Source of the DNA: Perilla frutescens
Lineage: Eukaryota; Streptophyta; Magnoliopsida; Lamiales; Lamiaceae
DNA: 64,000 nt
NCBI GenBank assembly: GCA_026008535.1
Contig: BRKX01000002.1
Coordinates: 59,331,170 to 59,395,169 of the forward strand
Reading direction: 5' to 3'
Shown piece after piece: positions 49,018-60,754 of this stretch. Position 1 is the stretch's first letter; the number at the start of each line of letters is the position of its first letter. Under the pieces are notes generated by a model. It worked only from the letters and a program-made list of their open reading frames with translations, was not told the DNA's origin and did not search any database. The position numbers and the translations under genes were made by a program.

Positions 49018-52000
49018 TCACTCCTCTGCAATCGACTCATGTTCAGAGAAGATCCTGTTGAGAAGAGTTGCCAAACGGACGCCACCTTTGGCCAGTCTCG
49101 ATTCAACAACGGGCCACCGAGAGTAGAAGTAATCGTCTGCACAAAAAGAGTGAAAATTATCACGTGCATGAAAACGTAAATACAGTCGATATCTGATAAT
49201 TCAGGATTGGGATTGTATATACATGCATAGCAAGAAGAGCCGATTATCTTGAGACCTAAGCAAGCATTCCACCAATAGTACCAGTTTAGGTATCCTAAGA
49301 GGAAACTACTAAAAAGGGTACAAAACCACAAGATAAAATCATACAACACATCACATCAATAATTGGATGATTATGATTGTCATAAACCAAATAGACGCTG
49401 ATAATTCAAGAGATCAGGCTAGATAATTAAAAAATCATAAAAAAAAAATCTTGATAGCATTTATTCCTCATGAGAATGCATGAGTTTGCACTTCACCATG
49501 CAGAAATAGTTTCCAAGCATCAAAGATCATAAAGCCATTAGTTGGAAACAGAACAACTATTTCCTTTTTACACATATACAAGATCAACCGAATAGTTAGG
49601 TTTGAATTGCTCAAGCTTTATAAAAATAAAATTTGGGAAACTCTAGGTTGAAGAACAGGAGTGCGACATTAATCATCTTACCTCCTAAGGTGATTCCAGG
49701 AGTGGCATTTCTGTAAGCAAATTTACAAGCTAATTTGATGCTTTCAGAAGCATACCTGGAAAAAGATCAACACAATAAGTACACTCATGTCCCATATCCA
49801 ACCAACTCAACCCAACCCAAACCAAAATAAATAAAAAAACATAAGGAGAAGAAGTAAGAAAGAAAAACATATAAATATACGTAATTATTTAATCTTGTTG
49901 AAAGTAGGGGTTGGGATGGGAGTGTGAAAGAAGATAAAAGAGTATATACGTACGGATCTGGACATACTGTACTTTTGCAATTCTCCTGAGATGCTTCATC
50001 AACAAATGCATCCTACATGCAGTTAAATGAGAAAAAAAGAGATGAGGTGTGTTTAGTACATGACCAGAGAAAGTTTCCCAAATACTTAATTTCTGGAGGA
50101 ATAAATTTGAGAGTGCATCAGAGATAACAAAACACGAGGAGTGTGTAAAGAATTGCATTATCTTTCAACGAGGAAAAAAGGACAATGTCATTTTTTACTA
50201 GTCAATATTCAATAGATAGAAGGGAGAAAGTACTGAAGGGAAATAAAATACTTGTGTGCATTGAATTCAAACTGTGAAGATCTTCATAAAGGATTTTCAT
50301 CTAACTCGCAGCCATATTGAAACTCTCCGATGTTTAAAATTATGTTCACCAATAAAATTAGAACTTCACACACCGTGATATTGTTCTGAATAGCTTGGAT
50401 CATTGCAGTGAGATCTTTGTCATAGAATGTCTTCAGAGCAGATTCAATGATCATGTTGTCCCACACCTGAACCCCATAATACTTCTGATTACCTTCTTAA
50501 CAAGTTAAACCCACAGCATAAAATTTATGTATCTAAAGTTTTGATGCTAGAGTTACTAGCAGCTCACATGGTGCAAATTAGTTTTCCTCCGGTACCAACG
50601 AACAGTAATTGAGTTACCACCTTCATCTCCAAGAAAGCCCACATGCAATGGCTGCCAACAAATATCAGATTTCAGAAACTCTAAGATCCCATTAAGTCTT
50701 TGGTGAATTGTAGTTCTCTGAGGTAAGTTGAGAATGGGAACTTAAAATAAAAGACTAAAATGTAGAAGATCAGGATACAACCATTATGAAGTCGGCAGTG
50801 ATGCCACTTAAGAAACGAGTGTTAAGACAAGATTGTTGCATAATCATATTTGTCCACCAAATTACTTTGTCCCAACATCTCCCCCTTTAAATTACTAATA
50901 GTCTTCATTGGTAGTGGATTCGACAAATCATTAATCATTATTACTGTTTTTAGAAGATAAATGCCCAATAATATTTTTATGCTCTGAAGAATGTTAACGG
51001 TGACAACTATTACACTAAAATAGCCAATGTCAGAAACATTCAATCACTAGACCAACAATATTGAGCATTGTTACATTGCACACTGGACAGGCCAGAACAT
51101 TCCAGAGTAGACTAGAGAGGGTTTGTAAAGAAAAATAGAAATGACTTAACCTGGTGGACATCACCAATAAAATGTGATAGGAACATAAGTGCCTCTGTCA
51201 GGTTGTCTGAAATTGGAAGATATCAGTTAGTTAGATTCCAGCAAGTGAGCAACCGTTCAAGACTTGATTGATGCTTACAGCTTACTGCATATAAACCAGA
51301 ATCATCATGCTCTGACATAAGCTGCATTGTGTAGTTATTAATTGCTCCAGTGACACACCTATCCTTGCGTCCAACAGTATCATGGCAGTCTCCTAACATA
51401 TATTAGGAAAGTGATCATTGCCGAAATGAAGGTCATTCAAGAGTTTCTCAACCTCAAGTTGGGTTACATATCCATCTCAGATATAAAGGACAAAAATTGA
51501 TGAGAAGCAGCAGCATTTGAATGAAAAGTTTCAGGCTTAGAATTGGCCCTCAGCCAAGTAATTTCAGGCAATAAGCAACATTAACAAAAGTGTCCAATGG
51601 CTTGATACAAAATCACAAAAATCAAAGCTTCAGTAGCAATTCGCGAGAAGTTGAATGATTAACGAGAACTATAATAACTTGGAAGTGCATAAAATCACAA
51701 AATCATACATGACATGAATGTACAGCTGATACCATAAAATTGATGGTACAGCACCTTACCCAGGCAGAGCTGTTTCTGACTGCAGTGGCAAAGATCAAAC
51801 ATAAATAAAAGAGATAAGCTTTTTAAAAAAAAAAAATTAAAGAATCAGAGACAAGACATTAGAAGGGTGAGGATTGAAAACATAAATTGAAGAGATAAGC
51901 TTACTGCAGTAGTTGTAGTTGCACCTGAAATCAGGTGTATCTGCATAATGCAAAGTGCTGCTCCAGCGATAGTGGGCTTTGTAGCGAATCTCATCCGCCC

Positions 52001-52448
52001 ACGAGCAAACAGCGGCAAGATCGCCTTCAGCTTCAGCTGGAAGCAAGGCTTTGACTGCAGCCAGAGCTTCGCCCGTAAGAAAATTCTAACACAAACAGAT
52101 AATTTTTATCAGATCCTTCTGGGAAATGATTAATCTAAAAACTCTTCAAATAACTCTACTACTTAATAATCTAGCCAGCATTTCATTACGACGTCTAGAA
52201 TCTTCAACGAGAAGACTGTCAGACCCCGTAATCATGAGGAGGTAACCAACAATTCAAATGTCAACCCTCGAGATTTTCAAAATATTCAATCCGAGAAAGT
52301 AAGTTTCAAAAACTTGAAAGAGAGAGAGAGAGACCTCAGCAATCTTGCAAGTAGCATAGTGGCCATCTTTTCCCCAGCCGTGAATTATTGGCAGTAGAAA
52401 CAAGAAAATTATCCAGCCCATTATCCAGTGCCGCTCCAACACACCCAT
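49018..52448 (-). CDS. ENDO4: S1/P1-type nuclease, ENDO4-like
   Basis: Nine exons: complement(49018..49136, 49682..49755, 49954..50012, 50374..50466, 50568..50651, 51151..51206, 51279..51392, 51905..52085, 52335..52448), 894 nt, 297 residues. A signal peptide of about 24 residues ends IIHG, and the mature enzyme starts WGKDGHYATCKIAE. HFIGDVHQ (His148, Asp152, His154) gives zinc ligands. RDCHDTVGRKDRCVTGAI and FLGDEGGNSITVRWYRRK closely match the Arabidopsis ENDO4 style. For exon 3 the donor at 51279 is used, because an earlier GTAAGC site would bring an immediate stop. Exon lengths 181, 56, 84 and 74 equal those of the ENDO5-like gene, which shows tandem duplication. Confidence 0.93.
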
Positions 52449-54144
52449 CTCTGTATATCATGCAAATCATTACAATCATCCATAAATAACTATTTTACAG
52501 AGTGAACACAAGGCAAATCAACCTCTATACCTGCAGTGTGATATAGTATTTTGGGATTGGAACCGATGAAAAAAACCCCTAAAATGAATGAATAGTTTTG
52601 GTGGTAATATGCAATGATTTATTGATTTCAACACTGCAATTTCAAACCTATTGAATCAATTGACTTCCCTCAAGAAAAAAAAAAAAAAGAAAGAAAAGAA
52701 AAGAAAAGAATCATTGACGCTCCGAGCTTGTTTGCTCTCCAGTATAAGACTGGGATAGATACTCATGACATTCTAGCATATTTTTATTATATGTTTGTTA
52801 GGAACATTAAAGTTCATGATTATAGAAGACTCAATATATGTTCATCATTTATATAGTATAATATATTACACGTGCAGTGAAATATGTAATATTAAAATTA
52901 TTAAAAATTGCAGACTAAAATAACGTTGTAAATATTAATAAAAAAAATATTATTCTGAAATATTTACACAATATATGGTAACTAATTGAATGATATTTTA
53001 CAAATTGAATTTTATAAAGATCTAATACATCTAAGTAAACACTATATTATAAATAGAAATATTTAAATACACAAAAACAAATATGATATTGATAATAAAC
53101 TTCATAACATGTCAAACATATCCAATCTTATATCATATTGTCTAACAAACGAGCACTTAGAGTACTAGCATAACTAATGTGTGTGTTGTACGTAATTTGT
53201 ATGATTTTACTGTATAATAATATAATATATATAATTAACAGTTATAAGGTATATTATAATTATAAAATATCAAATTTAGAATAAGATTATATACTAAACA
53301 TATTAAAATAAATTACTTTATATAAAAATGAATGATAAGTAATCATCTTTGTGTCAACTTTCATGTTGAATTATGTATCTTACAAAGTACAAATTCTTAA
53401 TATATGAAATATAATTTAAATTTGCATAAAACAAAAGGAAAAAACTTAAGTTGATTGTCAATAATTTAGTCTTGATTAAACTAAAAAGATTAGACGGTTA
53501 TCTTGATTTAATAATTTTTAATTGCGTAACTTATTTTTTAAATTATAGCAATTGAAATAAGATAATCATGAGTGTAAAAGTTCAGTTTTTAACATATATT
53601 TTTTCATAAGTGTGTTTTATATTTCGTTTCATTTTTATCATAATGTGTATTATTTTCTAAATTTATAAATAATGAAACCTATTTTCTTCTTCTAAAATTC
53701 ATCTATATTTGATTTGAGAAATTACTAAAATATAAATAATAAATAAATTATTTAATCTTACAGGATACGCTTTGTTTATTTTGTACTTACCTTCCAAAAA
53801 TATTATAAATGTATGTGTTTTAAATGAATTAATATTTATTTCACTATAAGAGTCACATTTGACTATCATAAAATCAATAAATTCAACATAAATTTCTAAA
53901 CTTTTTTTATGATAATTTAGTAATTTTCTTATATAAATTATTGCATAGATGTTTATCATAGACATGGTTGAAACATTTTTCAACTTGAAAATACACTTGA
54001 TGTGTATTTAATAACTTTTGAAAATAACAAAATTTATTAACATATTCAATTTTTAAAAAAATTTTAAAGAACATAAATTATGTCCACTTGAAATTCTAGT
54101 AGAGTTTTAACTCACTGGATATTGTAGATGTATTTCGATGCTAC

Positions 54145-54187
<43 letters not shown>

Positions 54188-54795
54188 TTGGAAAATGTCC
54201 ATTTTGCTCTGTTAATTAATTTATTAACAGACAAAGGAAGACATAAGTTTATAAAATCCGTTAAAACACACATTTTTCTCATACACTTGGATTATTACAT
54301 ACTAACACTTACTTTTACACACATATATGAATGAAACACTTTATGTTCTTCTTTTTCTTGTTTTTTCTTTTTTATTTATTTTGTCCCTCAATCATGATCT
54401 TGACCATTTTGATTTACAAATCTTAACATCGTCCACTCTTTTTCATATCAGAGATTCCCCCATTGGATATTACTCTGCTAGTTTTAATGAGGTCTGCCTC
54501 CTAATATATTGTTTTGAGCATTTGATGGGTTAGTTTTTAGGTTTTGTGGTTTGTTCATTTTCTTTTTTTCTTATCAATAAAACACAATTAATTCAGACAT
54601 CATTCGAAATTAAATATATATTTTAATATAGTGGAGCCAATAATAATGTCTTAATGGCTACCATATATCATAGTCAATAAAAGCACCAATATGGTCAAAA
54701 TCTCACAAATGATTTCTTTTTCCTCATTAAAAAGTACATGGATCATTTTCTTAATAAAATGTACATGTAAATATATTATATTATTCTATTATGTT
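52449..54795. other. Gene-free AT-rich spacer
   Basis: It contains the promoter side of the ENDO4-like gene, a third copy of the IR1 repeat (52885-53152) and a (TA)n run at about 54144-54187. No gene is recognised. Confidence 0.5.
52885..53152 (+). repeat. Diverged, truncated third copy of the IR1 repeat
   Basis: TTATTAAAAATTGCAGACTA, CAATATATGGTAACTAATTG and ATGTCAAACATATCCAATCT align in order with 13070-13350, including matching spacing, but with many substitutions. It shows that the inverted arms belong to a dispersed repeat family. The sequence before it (ACACGTGCAGTGAAATATG) resembles, in reverse complement, the Helitron-like end near 27530. Confidence 0.75.
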
Positions 54796-55327
54796 TAAAT
54801 GAAATGTATTATATGGATATAATGGGCAAACTAAAATTTGTAAAACTATTTTTATATAGTAGATTATATTTCTAACATCTGTCAATGTGGATTATATTTT
54901 GATATTACTAAAAAATAATAAATAATGTAAATAAATTACATGTTTCTTATCTTGTGTACGTTGGCCGTTGCCTATCAATATGTGCATTTAATGTCTTTGT
55001 TGTTACATTTTTAAAATTATTATAGCATTGAATAAATTTTGCTTAATGAATAACTTATTTAATTAATTAAGAATATGAAATATTATATATAAAAAATGGT
55101 AGCAAACTATAAATATATTATTTTTTCCTTTTTTATTTGTTAGATAATTAATTGTGCATTTAAAGTAAAATGGGATTTCAATTAGGATTTACTTTTGATT
55201 GACTTGTTATTTAAAAAATATTTAGTATCCACGTGAGTTTGCTATTGATTTGTAAAAATAAATTGAAATTCACATATTATGGGGTTCTTTCGAAATTGTT
55301 AAGTGATATGATCCTTAAAGTTTGCTT
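54796..55327 (+). repeat. Left diverged direct repeat flanking the MULE
   Basis: It aligns in the same orientation with 61866-62384. Shared stretches include TAATTAATTAAGAATATGAA, TATATAAAAAATGGTAGCAA and AAATTGTTAAGTG. The copies differ by many substitutions and small indels, so the duplication is old. No function is known. Confidence 0.85.
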
Positions 55328-55543
55328 AGCCCATTTTTTTATCTTAAACGTCTACAAAATTATGAAGTTTAACAATGTATTTAAATTTAAATTAATTAAT
55401 GATTATCTATGCTTTCTTGATAGGTTTTTACGAATTAGAATTTTTAGGGTTATAATATTAGAATATTAATCATAGATTGGTTATTAGAATACAGAGAATA
55501 ATAAAATATTAAACAATACAAGATGATTATATTATTACCCTTA

Positions 55544-55710
55544 GAAGGGCCAAATAGGCCCCTGAACTTATTTGGGGGGAACAGATAGGCCCTCCAACTT
55601 TTTTTTGTCTCAATTGAGCCCCTGAACTTTTATTTTGGGCTCAATCAAGCCCATCCGTCACACCCCTCACAAACAGCCGTTAGTGAAGGCACAAAACGAC
55701 GTCATTTTTT
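55544..55710 (+). repeat. Left MULE terminal repeat
   Basis: The series AGGCCCCTGAACTT, AATTGAGCCCCTGAACTT, CGTTAGTGAAGG and AACGACGTCATTTT has the same order as in the nested fold-back element at 59248. It identifies a shared MULE terminus family. Confidence 0.7.
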
Positions 55711-55918
55711 GTTTGCCCCAAAAAAATATTAAACTCGCCCCGCCTGCGCCAACAGAAACCCAGCCCGCCTGAATAAATGAAGATCAAATTTAATCAACTC
55801 AACCTTCTTCCCTAAACTCAAAATCACTTGTGAAACCCTAAATCCCCAAATTCTCTTCAAAAATATTAGTCTTCCAATCACTGAAACGCCAATTAATCTT
55901 CAATATTCGCACGCAATC

Positions 55919-56508
55919 ATGAAAGCTCAATCGTCATCGAGCTCAACTTCATATAGAAGGAGCCAAAGTTCGAATTTGCATGAGGGTAGTAAGTTATGCG
56001 ATTGTCGCATCCCGGAAGTGATTAAGACATCGTGGACAAATGCAAATCCCGGAAGAAGATTTTATAGTTGTCGAAACTATAGTGTAAGTATGAATTGAAA
56101 ATCTTTATGTGAGACTTTCAAAAATGAGGCTGTAATCATTTTAAAATCTATATTAAAATTTGTTAATCTTTATTAAAATTTGTTAATTGCAGCCACCAAA
56201 TGAGACTTTTAAAACGATGTTGTAATCATTTTAGGTGGTTTGATGTTGAGCCCATGAGTGATAGGGCGAAGGAGGTGATAAACACATTGAAGATGGAGAA
56301 GAGACAACTATTGAATGAGAATAAGCAATTGCATCAAAAATGTATTAAAGATGGAATTTTTAAGGAGATGGAACTTCTTTCTGCCAATTTTAGTGAGCTG
56401 CAAATGAAAGCTCACGTTGAAGTGCAGATGATGAAGAATAGGCTAAAAAAATTGTACCTTGCTTTTGTTGTATCTTGGTTCTTGCTAATCTATATGACTT
56501 TGAAGTGA
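55919..56508 (+). pseudogene. GRF zinc-finger protein with coiled coil and C-terminal membrane segment, frameshifted
   Basis: Exon 1 (55919-56083) reads MKAQSSSSSTSYRRSQSSNL, then CDCRIPEVIKTSWTNANPGR and RFYSC, the GRF zinc-finger signature. A donor GTAAGT follows, and an acceptor TTAATTGCAG precedes 56193. Exon 2 carries CCNHFRWFDVEPMSDRAKEV, a Lys/Glu/Leu coiled coil and the hydrophobic end LYLAFVVSWFLLIYMTL. Spliced this way, exon 2 is one base out of frame because of an AAAA run at about 56215. The gene therefore looks recently broken, or its splicing differs. The family is the small uncharacterised plant GRF proteins (At4g04775-like). It lies in a MULE in the position of an accessory gene. 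Confidence 0.75.
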
Positions 56509-56765
56509 AATATGTTTTAATATAGTGTATTTGATGTATTCTTTTTCTTTTCAGAAGATGTTTTAGTTAACTGATCATTTGTAGTGTATGATCTTTTAGC
56601 TTGTTATGAGATCAATATATTGGAAGAAATTATGTAAATTTATCTTAATGTGAACTTGTGATTTTATGATAGTTATTACATCTCTTTAAAATAGATTAAT
56701 GGACAACTTTGAACAACTTTAAATAACATAAATAAGACACTAGATAGCTCCCAAACAGCATTAAC

Positions 56766-56920
56766 AAAAACTGAGTCATAGCTCACAAATAATATCAGCA
56801 AAAACTGAGTCATAGCTCACAACCAACATTCACAAAAAGTGAGTCATAGCTCAGTCACCACCCCTAACATTTACAAAAGATCTAAATTGTTTACAAAATG
56901 AGTCATAGATCAGTCACAAT
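56766..56920 (+). repeat. Imperfect 34-bp tandem repeat with TGAGTCA motifs
   Basis: TGAGTCATAGCTCA-type units start at 56772, 56806 and 56840, with a fourth diverged unit at 56899. TGAGTCA is the GCN4/bZIP core. The repeat lies between the 3' ends of the two convergent MULE genes. Confidence 0.8.
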
Positions 56921-59238
56921 TTCAGCCTTTTACTATTTTTTAGAGTTCCTCATTTCCCTTTATTTCTTCTCCAATGCACTCCTTGTTGTTCAAGGCTTGC
57001 CTTTCCAAGTTGGCTCGGGTGGTTTGAATGGTAGATTAGTAGCCAACACAGATTGATTTTCAATAGCTGCAAATGCAATTCTTTTAGTAGCATTGCTCTT
57101 AGCACTAGTAGAGTTTTGTCATTCTCGGCATAGCTCTATCTCATTAGGGATTGGATATCCTATTGTTGGATCTGGATCAGAGCTTAAGGGTTGGCTTGCA
57201 ATAGGATCTCTCTGAGTAATCAGTGTCTCAGAGCTCATTCTAGGCTACAAATAGGTTTAAAAACTGTAATTTGAGCAAAAAAAATGCATCTTTAAAATAT
57301 AACAAAAAATAGTCAAAAGGCTCACATTGAAAGTTGAGTTTTCAGTGTTGTCATCAATATATAATCCCATGCCAACCATGCTTCTGTTTTTTCCTTTTGC
57401 ATTTGCGATGATTGGATGCACTGCTCCCAATCTTCATTTTACCTTTTTCTGTATTCATTGATCCAACTTGACCTTGTTCCTGTAATAATAAACCTTAGCA
57501 AATGACATACTTGATAAGTAAAGATTATTGAGAAAAATTTTACCTTAGTTTTTGCTTTTTGTGGACATGTTACAGAATTGTGGCCTTCTAGATGACATAT
57601 AGAACATGTCATAACCACACCCTTTCTGCCTAATGATCCAGAAGCATGCCCTTTTCTTGACTCTTTTAAGCTTCTGATTCTCTTGACTCTTGGTCTACCA
57701 GGCTGCCTAACAATAGAAGGGGGTTCACATAGCTCAAATCGATCAACATTCATGAACTTGCGGTTGGGTATAGGCTCCATTGGTATCTCATATATTGCCA
57801 TGTATGCTGCCTTGGTGTACCAGAATGAGATAAATGACTTAGGATCATTCTTTGCATGATTAATGGCAACTATTGCATGACTACAGGGGATCCCAGTCAA
57901 ATCCCATTTCCTACATGTGCACAAGCCACATCTACCCTCACAACATGCCTATCATCACCATCTCCTACTTCATAGCCATCATCACCATTAAACAACACTT
58001 TACACCCAAAAGCTCTCTCCAGATTCTCTTAATACACGTCTATACATGAAGGACTCCAATTGCTTTCCCATTTGTGTACATACTCCTTGTGTGATGCTAA
58101 TCTAGCCATAGCACACTCTCTAATCTCATCTAACATAGAGACAATAGGCTTAAACCTAGCATTTCTAATGCTTGCATTGAAGGACTCACATAAATTGTTA
58201 TCAACCACATCAGTCATACACCTTGAGCTAAAGAAAGCTCTACATAATACCTATGGATTATAAGACACAAAGTCTTGTGCAGTTTGCTTACTAATAGCTC
58301 CCAACAGCTTCAGATTATCATCAAATTCTTCCTTAAATGTGCTCCAAGCACAACTCCAGAACTTCTTCTTTAGCTCTTCACTGTGCTATTTTTTGCTCCA
58401 GTTGGCATGCACATGCCTAGCACAATATCCGTGCTCAGCTAATGGCAGCACATCCCCAACAACATTTACTAATCCCTACATAAATAGAAGAAAATTAATA
58501 CAGTAAGCTATTATCATAAAAAAAAACTATAATGAAAGAAGATGTACCTTCTGCATATCTGACATCACAGTAATAGACTTGCGTCTATCATTGATCTCCA
58601 GATCTTTCACAAGCAATTCCAGAAACCACTTCCAATTATCAGTGTTTTCTTTATCTGTTACTGCCCAAGCAATAGGAAATATTTGATCTACTGCATCTTT
58701 CCCAACAGCAACCAATACTTGACCCTTCACAATCCCTTTCAAATGACAACCACCTAATCTTATTATAGGTCCACATCCAACCTTCCAACCCCTCTTCAAA
58801 GCCTCAAAGCATATATACAACCTTTTGAATGCAATTCTTCCAACATGCAAAGATTCTTCACATAAATCCAACTGAGCAGTTGTGTTTGAATTTTTGTCAC
58901 TTTCAACATCTCTAGGTAAGCACCAATATATCCAAATTCATTGATATCACTACCCTTCAACTCTTCCTTCACAATTTTCTTAGCTCTCTTACAAGTAGAT
59001 TTAGATATATACAAATGCATTTTTTGCTCTGCAGTTTTCATCAACTCCTTAATGGTCATAGTAGTCTGGTTATTGATTAAAGGCTTAAACTCATTAACAA
59101 GAAATCTGGCTGATGCTAACTTATTTTTTGAGTCTTTTAAACAGCTATGCTCAGAGTGAAAAGTCTTAATAACAAAGCCTGAATCCTTACCAGATTTTGA
59201 CATAAACAAAACATAGGGACACCCTACACTCTTACATT

Positions 59239-60292
59239 TTGCTCTAAGGGATAAGGGTCACGCAGGCCCCTGTACTTTTTGGCGGGAACCTCCTAGGCAC
59301 CTATACTTTTTTTTGGCTCAATTGGGCCCTTAAACTTTTTTTCGGCTCTATTAGGCCCCTCTGTCAGGCCCCTCTTGACAGGGCCGTTAACTCTAGATGA
59401 AACGACGTCGTTTCATCAATTTTTCAAATAAAAAAAGGGATAAGGGTCACGTAGGCCCCTGAACTTTTTTTTTTGGTTCAATTGAGCCCACAAACTTTTT
59501 TTTGGTCTATTAGGCCCCTCCGTCAAATGCGTATTAAAATGACGTCATTTTATGTGTTATTCGAATAAAAAAAATTCTAAATTCAATTTAAAAATTCACT
59601 CGCCCTAATTTTAATATCTCCCGACCCGATACTAATTAAACTCACTCCATTTAGATTAAGATATTTTTACTTGGAATTTCTATTTCTAAAATCAAGAAAT
59701 GGAACGACAATCTCAGATCAAAAACCCAACTTGCGTGGGAAGAAAAGCAGACTACCAATCCAAGATATACGGAATACAGAGCATACTGCAACAAATATAA
59801 GCCGTCAGATCTGATCAACGCACCATAAATCATACAACAATTGAAGAAAATAGAAAACCTTGGAAACTTCATGCATCATCTTGTGCAAATCCATTTGTTT
59901 CTTGCCGAAGAGGGAAATTGATTTTTAAATTAAATTTAGAATTTTTTTATTCGAATAACACATAAAACAACATCGTTTTAATACGAACTAATGGTCCCGT
60001 AAAGAGGGGCTTAACGGAGGGGCCCAATAGACCCAAAAAAAAGTTCAGGGTCTCAATTGAGCTAAAAAAAAGTTCAAGAGCCTACGTGACCCTTATCCCC
60101 TTATTTGGAAAATTGATGAAACGACGTCGTTTCATCTAGAGTTAACGGCCCGTCAAGAGGGGTCTGACGGAAGGGCCTAATAGAGCCCAAAAAAATGTTT
60201 AAGGGCTCAATTGAGCAAAAAAAAGTACAGGGGCCTAAGAGGTCCCCGCCAAAAAGTACAGGGGCCTGCGTGACCCTTATCCCTTGCTCTAA
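59239..60292. mobile_element. Fold-back MULE (1036 bp) with 9-bp duplication, inserted in the transposase
   Basis: The element 59248-60283 starts GGGATAAGGGTCACGCAGGC and ends with its complement. TTGCTCTAA is exactly repeated at 59239-59247 and 60284-60292. The outer inverted repeats are about 190 bp and each ends in the palindrome TGAAACGACGTCGTTTCA. Inside sits a second pair, GGGATAAGGGTCACGTAGGC (59437) to its complement (60099), also with paired GACGTCATTTT-type inner sequence. It has no coding capacity. Confidence 0.93.
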
Positions 60293-60414
60293 TTATGTGT
60301 TTTTCATTAGGATTCAGTTTTAGTGGAGTACAATTTGCTACACTATACTTAGCTATAGTAGACCTAGCTTCTTGAGTATTAGAAAATGTCATGCCCAACA
60401 AAAAGTGGGGATTT

Positions 60415-60754
60415 CCAACTGTTAATATAATTATAATTTGTAATTCTTCAGTTGTTAATTAGCTTCTTCAGTTATCAGTTAGATTGAAAGATTAGTTAGC
60501 TAATAGTTAGAGCCAAGAGCTCTCTCTCTCTAGTCTAATTAACAATTAGTTAGAGTTAGTTGTTAGCTGCTCCATGTGGCAAGATCTCCGCATGTTTAGG
60601 AAGTTAGTTAAATTGTTAGTTTGGATAGTTTAGCTCTATAAATATCTTGTAGTTCTTCATAATGGATTCATTAAGTTAATATACAGAAAATTTCACAAAA
60701 TATGTATCTCCTTCTCTTCATTTTCTCTAAAGAAGTTTAGACTTTAACACCAAC
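60415..60754 (-). mobile_element. Solo LTR (330 bp) with CCAAC duplication, inserted in the transposase
   Basis: 60420-60749 starts TGTTAATATA and ends TTTAACA. CCAAC flanks it at 60415-60419 and 60750-60754. It holds CTCTATAAATATC as a TATA box. Size, TG...CA ends and the 5-bp duplication fit a solo LTR, likely copia-like. It separates ...YDCDV from GNPHFLLGM in the transposase; joining across one duplication keeps the frame. The strand is uncertain; TATA and TG...CA also fit plus. Confidence 0.85.

Noticed and set aside
55233..55469. 78-codon plus-strand frame left of the MULE
   Set aside because: Phe/Leu/Lys/Asn-rich AT-driven opening that overlaps a non-coding repeat. The homologous right repeat does not keep it open.
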